A DNA stretch of 10,826 bases from Pneumocystis sp. 'macacae' (taxonomy: Eukaryota; Ascomycota; Pneumocystomycetes; Pneumocystales; Pneumocystaceae). Shown in pieces: positions 8,230 to 10,826 of the stretch (within the stretch, counting starts at the first letter, position 1; each line of letters opens with the position of its first letter). A program made the translations under genes and the position numbers. Below the pieces are notes generated by a model. That model searched no databases. It saw only the letters and a program-made list of their open reading frames with translations, and was not told the origin of the DNA. The stretch is from positions 1 to 10,826 of the forward strand of contig JABMLO010000019.1 of assembly GCA_018127085.1 (NCBI GenBank). Reading direction: 5' to 3'.

Positions 8230-8235
8230 AATAAA
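8230..8235 (+). terminator. Possible poly(A) signal of the MSG transcript (AATAAA)
   Basis: AATAAA sits about 227 nt after the MSG stop, directly behind the 11-bp repeat array. Fungal polyadenylation signals are loose and A-rich motifs are common here, so this is only a candidate. Confidence 0.3.
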
Positions 8236-8245
8236 AAACAGAATT

Positions 8246-8350
8246 TGTGTGGGGTAAGGCCGAAAACGGAAGCGCCCCGCCGAAAACGCGAAATCTGTGT
8301 GGGGTAAGGCCGAAAACGCGAGATTTGTGTGGGGTAAATGTGGGGTAAAG
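8246..8350. repeat. Direct repeats with core TGTGTGGGGTAAGGCCGAAAACG
   Basis: The core TGTGTGGGGTAA starts at 8246, 8296 and 8326, with a shortened copy (TGTGGGGTAA) near 8340. The GGCCGAAAACG part follows the first two, and GCCGAAAACGCGA also recurs at about 8278 and 8308. Spacing is irregular (50 and 30 bp). It is not the TTAGGG telomere repeat. Confidence 0.8.
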
Positions 8351-8577
8351 CCTGAGGGGGATGCAGAGGTAGACTCAAGAAAGTGTGCAGTAGAGGTGTG
8401 CGTGGGATTCGCGCAGATTCAGGCAGATTTAGAGGGGGAAGAGCAGAATAGAACGCTTTTTCTGTGTGCCGGGAGCAGAAGCAGGTGTCAAAGAGGGTGT
8501 GCACGAGTAGCGGGGTGAGTGCACGCAGAGGGTGGGGTGGAGGCGAGGTGGGGAGAAGAATAGGAGTAACAGGGCAG
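8351..8577. other. Purine-rich spacer leading into the large repeat array
   Basis: G/A-rich on the + strand (words such as gaggggg, gagggtgtgcacgag). It holds sequence like the GTGCACGAGG and GGTGGGGTGGAGGCGAGG segments inside the large repeat, so it may be a decayed partial copy. No gene seen. Confidence 0.5.
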
Positions 8578-9310
8578 AAGTAGAAGTAGATTGAATGTAG
8601 CGTTAAACGTAGATTAAAAATGCAGCGAATTTTTTGTAAACCAAAAATCAAGACGGCGAGTTTAGAGGCAGTGGCTGAAAAAGAAAAGTGCAAGAGAAGG
8701 GAAGTGAAAGGAAATGTTAGACTTAGTTTAGAGGTGGATTTAGATTAGATTTGGCTTGTGTTTAAGAAATAAAGAGTAAGAGTTTTTTGCAAGTCAACAG
8801 CAGGAAAATGAACAAGATAGAGTAAATAGCAAGTGAAGGGCAAAAGTACAGGAAATAAAAAATAAAAGTGAATATTAGACTCGGATTGAGTGTAGAAGTA
8901 GATTAGATTTAGAAGGGGAAAGAGTAGGGTAAAGGTTTTTTTCTTGTAAATAAAAGGTGAACTGGAGATGAGGTGGGGAGAGGCATAAGGAGTGCAGCGA
9001 GAGGGAAGGTGTGCACCAAGCAACGAGATGAGTGTGTGCACCAAGTGGAGAGGTAGGGTGAGGTAGGGAGGTGGAGGATGTGCACGGTAGAAATAGGGTG
9101 GGAAAGAGGGTGCACCAGGAGTGAGGTGGAGGAGATGGCTAAGGGGAGGCAGGGGAGGAGGTGAGGGAGGGGTATAAGGGCGTGTGCGCGCAGTACTAAG
9201 AGTAGAAGAAGATGGTGTGCGGTGTACAGATAAGGCAGGGTGAGGGAGAGGTGAGGGTGAGGTGGAGGTGGAAGTGATAGCTGGTGGGATAAAAAAGAAG
9301 AGTGCAAAAG
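8578..9310. repeat. Large repeat, copy A
   Basis: First and most divergent copy. Its first ~150 bp match the other copies weakly (ttttttgtaaaccaaaaatcaag). From ttggcttgtg (8751) it resembles copy C closely, and from about 8840 it is a more diverged relative of B and C. Confidence 0.8.
9171..9190 (+). promoter_or_regulatory. Conserved TATA-like motif in repeat copy A
   Basis: GGTATAAGGGCGTGTGCGCG, a TATAA word followed by a CpG/alternating GC stretch. It is perfectly conserved in all three repeat copies while flanks vary. It could be a promoter core or a protein-binding site; no gene follows it. Confidence 0.35.
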
Positions 9311-10045
9311 AAATAGAAGTAGAAGTTAGATTTAGCTTTAGATTAGGATTAAAAGTAGATTAAGAATAAAAGAATTTTTTGTAAATCAAAGGTAGAAAGT
9401 TGGTGGGAGATAAAGATAAGGTGGTGGTAAGTGAAGGTAGAAACACAAAAAGATAAAAACTAGAACTGGGTATTAGATTGGAAGTGGAATTAGATTAGAT
9501 TTGGCTTGTATTTAAGGAATAAAAAGTAAAAGCTTTTTCTTGAAGATCAAAAATTGGACAAGAATTGCAGAGATGGGGTAAATAGCAAGTGAAGGGCAAA
9601 AGTACAGGAAACAAAAAGTAGGAGTGGATGTTAGACTCAAATTGAGTGTAGAAGTAGATTAGATTTAGAAGAAAAAAAACAAAATATTTTTTGCAAATTA
9701 AAGATGAACAGGAACAAGGTAAGAGAGAGGGTGTACACGAGGTAGCGAGTTAGGCTGTGTGCACCAGGCAACAAAGCATGAGGTGTGCAGGAGGTAAGCA
9801 CGAGCTAAGCACAAGCTGAGGTAGGGAGGTGGGGGAGGTGCACGGAGATGGGGTGGGAAAGAGGGTGTACGAAGGAGTGAGTAGTAGGGGGAGGAGGGGA
9901 GGTGAAGGGGTGGTGAAGTAGGGGTATAAGGGCGTGTGCGCGCAGTACTAAGAGTAGAAGGTAGGGTGTGCGGTGTGCAGATAAGGTGAGGGTGAGGTGA
10001 GGGAGGTGAGAGTAGAGGTGAGGTGGGGAAGAATAGAGTAAAAAA
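9311..10045. repeat. Large repeat, copy B
   Basis: Its segment from about 9595 to 9870 is almost identical to copy C (about 10335-10610). Its segment 9501-9585 differs from both A and C. Confidence 0.85.
9923..9942 (+). promoter_or_regulatory. Conserved TATA-like motif in repeat copy B
   Basis: Same 20-mer as in copy A, followed by the same CAGTACTAAGAGTAGAAG in both copies. Confidence 0.35.
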
Positions 10046-10629
10046 CAGAAGTAGAAGTAGAAGTAGATGTTAGATTTAGCTTTAGATTAGAATTAAAAGT
10101 AGATTAAGAATAAAAATGTTTTTTTTGTAAATTAAAAATAGAATTGGTGGGAGATAAAGATAAGGTGGTGGTGAGTGGAAGGTAAAAATAGAAGAGAAAG
10201 GAAATGAGAGTGAATGAATATCAAACTAGACTTTGATTTAGATTAGATTTGGCTTGTGTTTAAGAAATAAAGAGTAAGAAGTTTTTTGCAGGTCAACAGC
10301 AGGAAAATGAACAAGATAGAGTAAATAGCAAGGGCAAAAGTACAGGAAACAAAAAGTAGGAGTGGATGTTAGACTCAAATTGAGTGTAGAAGTAGATTAG
10401 ATTTAGAAGAAAAAAAACAAAATATTTTTTGCAAATTAAAGATGAACAGGAACAAGGTGAGTAAGAGAGAGGGTGTACACGAGGCAGCGAGTTAGGCTGT
10501 GTGCACCAGGCAACAAAGCATGAGGTGTGCAGGAGGTAAGCACGAGCTAAGCACAAGCTGAAGTAGGGAGGTGGGGGAGGTGCACGGAGATGGGGTGGGA
10601 AAGAGGGTGTGCACCAGGAGTGAGTAGTA

Positions 10630-10652
10630 GGGGGAGGAGGGGAGGGGAGGGG
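10630..10652 (+). other. Potential G-quadruplex tract
   Basis: Four runs of at least four G (10630-10634, 10639-10642, 10644-10647, 10649-10652) separated by AGGA, A and A. The related copy B has fewer runs (gggggaggaggggaggtgaagggg), so the GGGGA unit has expanded in copy C. Pure purine DNA of this kind can also form triplexes. Confidence 0.6.
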
Positions 10653-10685
10653 AGGTAGGAGAGGGGTGAGGGGTGGTGAAGTAGG

Positions 10686-10705
10686 GGTATAAGGGCGTGT
10701 GCGCG
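10686..10705 (+). promoter_or_regulatory. Conserved TATA-like motif in repeat copy C
   Basis: Same 20-mer; here the following bases differ (gtgcactatgactagaag), so conservation is confined to the motif itself and the poly-purine context before it. Confidence 0.35.
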
Positions 10706-10826
10706 GTGCACTATGACTAGAAGAAGATGGTGTGCACGGTGTGTAGATGAGAGGGGGTGAGGGAGGTGAGAGTAGAGGTGAGGTGGGGAAGAATAGAGTA
10801 AAAAACAGAAGTAGAAGTAGAAGTTA

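Larger units (their letters stand above)
10046..10805. repeat. Large repeat, copy C (mosaic of A-like and B-like parts)
   Basis: A-like from 10249 to about 10330, then B-like with a 5-bp deletion at the switch (gcaagtgaagggc in A and B, gcaagggc in C). It ends where the fourth copy begins (cagaagtagaag at 10806). Confidence 0.82.
8578..10826. repeat. Subtelomeric tandem array of a ~735-760 bp purine-rich unit (three copies and the start of a fourth)
   Basis: The landmarks CAGAAGTAGAAGTAG-type start, TTTTTTGTAAA, TTGGCTTGT (8751, 9501, 10249), GGGCAAAAGTACAGGAAA, GTGCACC and GGTATAAGGGCGTGTGCGCG (9171, 9923, 10686) recur in the same order. Landmark spacing is 748-763 bp. The + strand is strongly purine-rich throughout. 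No conserved coding frame exists; open frames on the minus strand are Leu/Pro/Ser/His-rich shadows. The array lies beyond the MSG gene, probably on the telomere side. Confidence 0.92.

Noticed and set aside
8131..8350. Short direct repeats considered as a CRISPR array
   Set aside because: Units are head-to-tail without unique spacers of constant size, and the context is a eukaryotic nuclear genome.
8745..9307. Minus-strand frames rich in Leu/Pro/Ser/His, one resembling the frame at 10293-10556 (shared LNLIYFYTQ)
   Set aside because: The similarity comes from the shared DNA repeat. The frames are not conserved in all copies and begin and end at different places.
8578..10826. Telomere repeats (TTAGGG type) or a transposon
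   Set aside because: No run of TTAGGG or its complement is present, and no transposase, reverse transcriptase, terminal inverted repeats or target duplication was seen.

Overview
The window looks like nuclear DNA of a Pneumocystis fungus, running from the edge of the core genome (left) into a subtelomere (right). The reasons are the AT-rich core genes with introns of 42-45 nt and CTAAC/CTGAC-like branch sites, and a large Cys-rich, Lys/Glu-rich GPI-type protein with the full layout of a major surface glycoprotein (MSG). The MSG is fused to a GC-rich leader that carries an intron and ends in an ARAVKR-type recombination junction. I cannot fix the species from the sequence alone.

Layout. (1) 1-314: last exons of a transketolase gene on the + strand. 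(2) 315-1315: very AT-rich spacer with no gene I can support. (3) 1316-2720: a three-exon, 12-helix transporter of the monocarboxylate transporter (MCT/SLC16-like) family of the major facilitator superfamily. (4) About 2720-4485: an abrupt change to GC-rich DNA without a credible gene. It holds an alternating purine/pyrimidine CA/TG/CG tract and then a long pyrimidine-rich stretch that probably includes the promoter and 5' leader of the next gene. (5) 4486-8003: a complete MSG gene. Exon 1 (4486-4582) encodes a signal peptide, a 209-nt intron follows, and exon 2 continues through the rest of the upstream conserved sequence (UCS) and the conserved recombination junction element (CRJE, about 5005-5045). 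The variable Cys-rich body, a Thr/Ser-rich stalk and a GPI-type tail follow. The spliced product is 1102 aa. (6) 8004-8570: short tandem repeats (8 x 11 bp, then a dispersed TGTGTGGGGTAA repeat). (7) About 8578-10826: three tandem copies, and the start of a fourth, of a ~735-760 bp purine-rich subtelomeric repeat.

How it works together. In Pneumocystis, many silent MSG genes lie at chromosome ends. Only the one joined to the single UCS is expressed, and recombination at the CRJE swaps which MSG that is. This window shows the in-frame UCS-CRJE-MSG arrangement, so it is best read as the MSG expression site with its currently installed variant. The telomere is probably to the right, because the gene points that way and the + strand becomes G/purine-rich there. 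The flanking repeats may provide homology for exchange between chromosome ends; that is inference.
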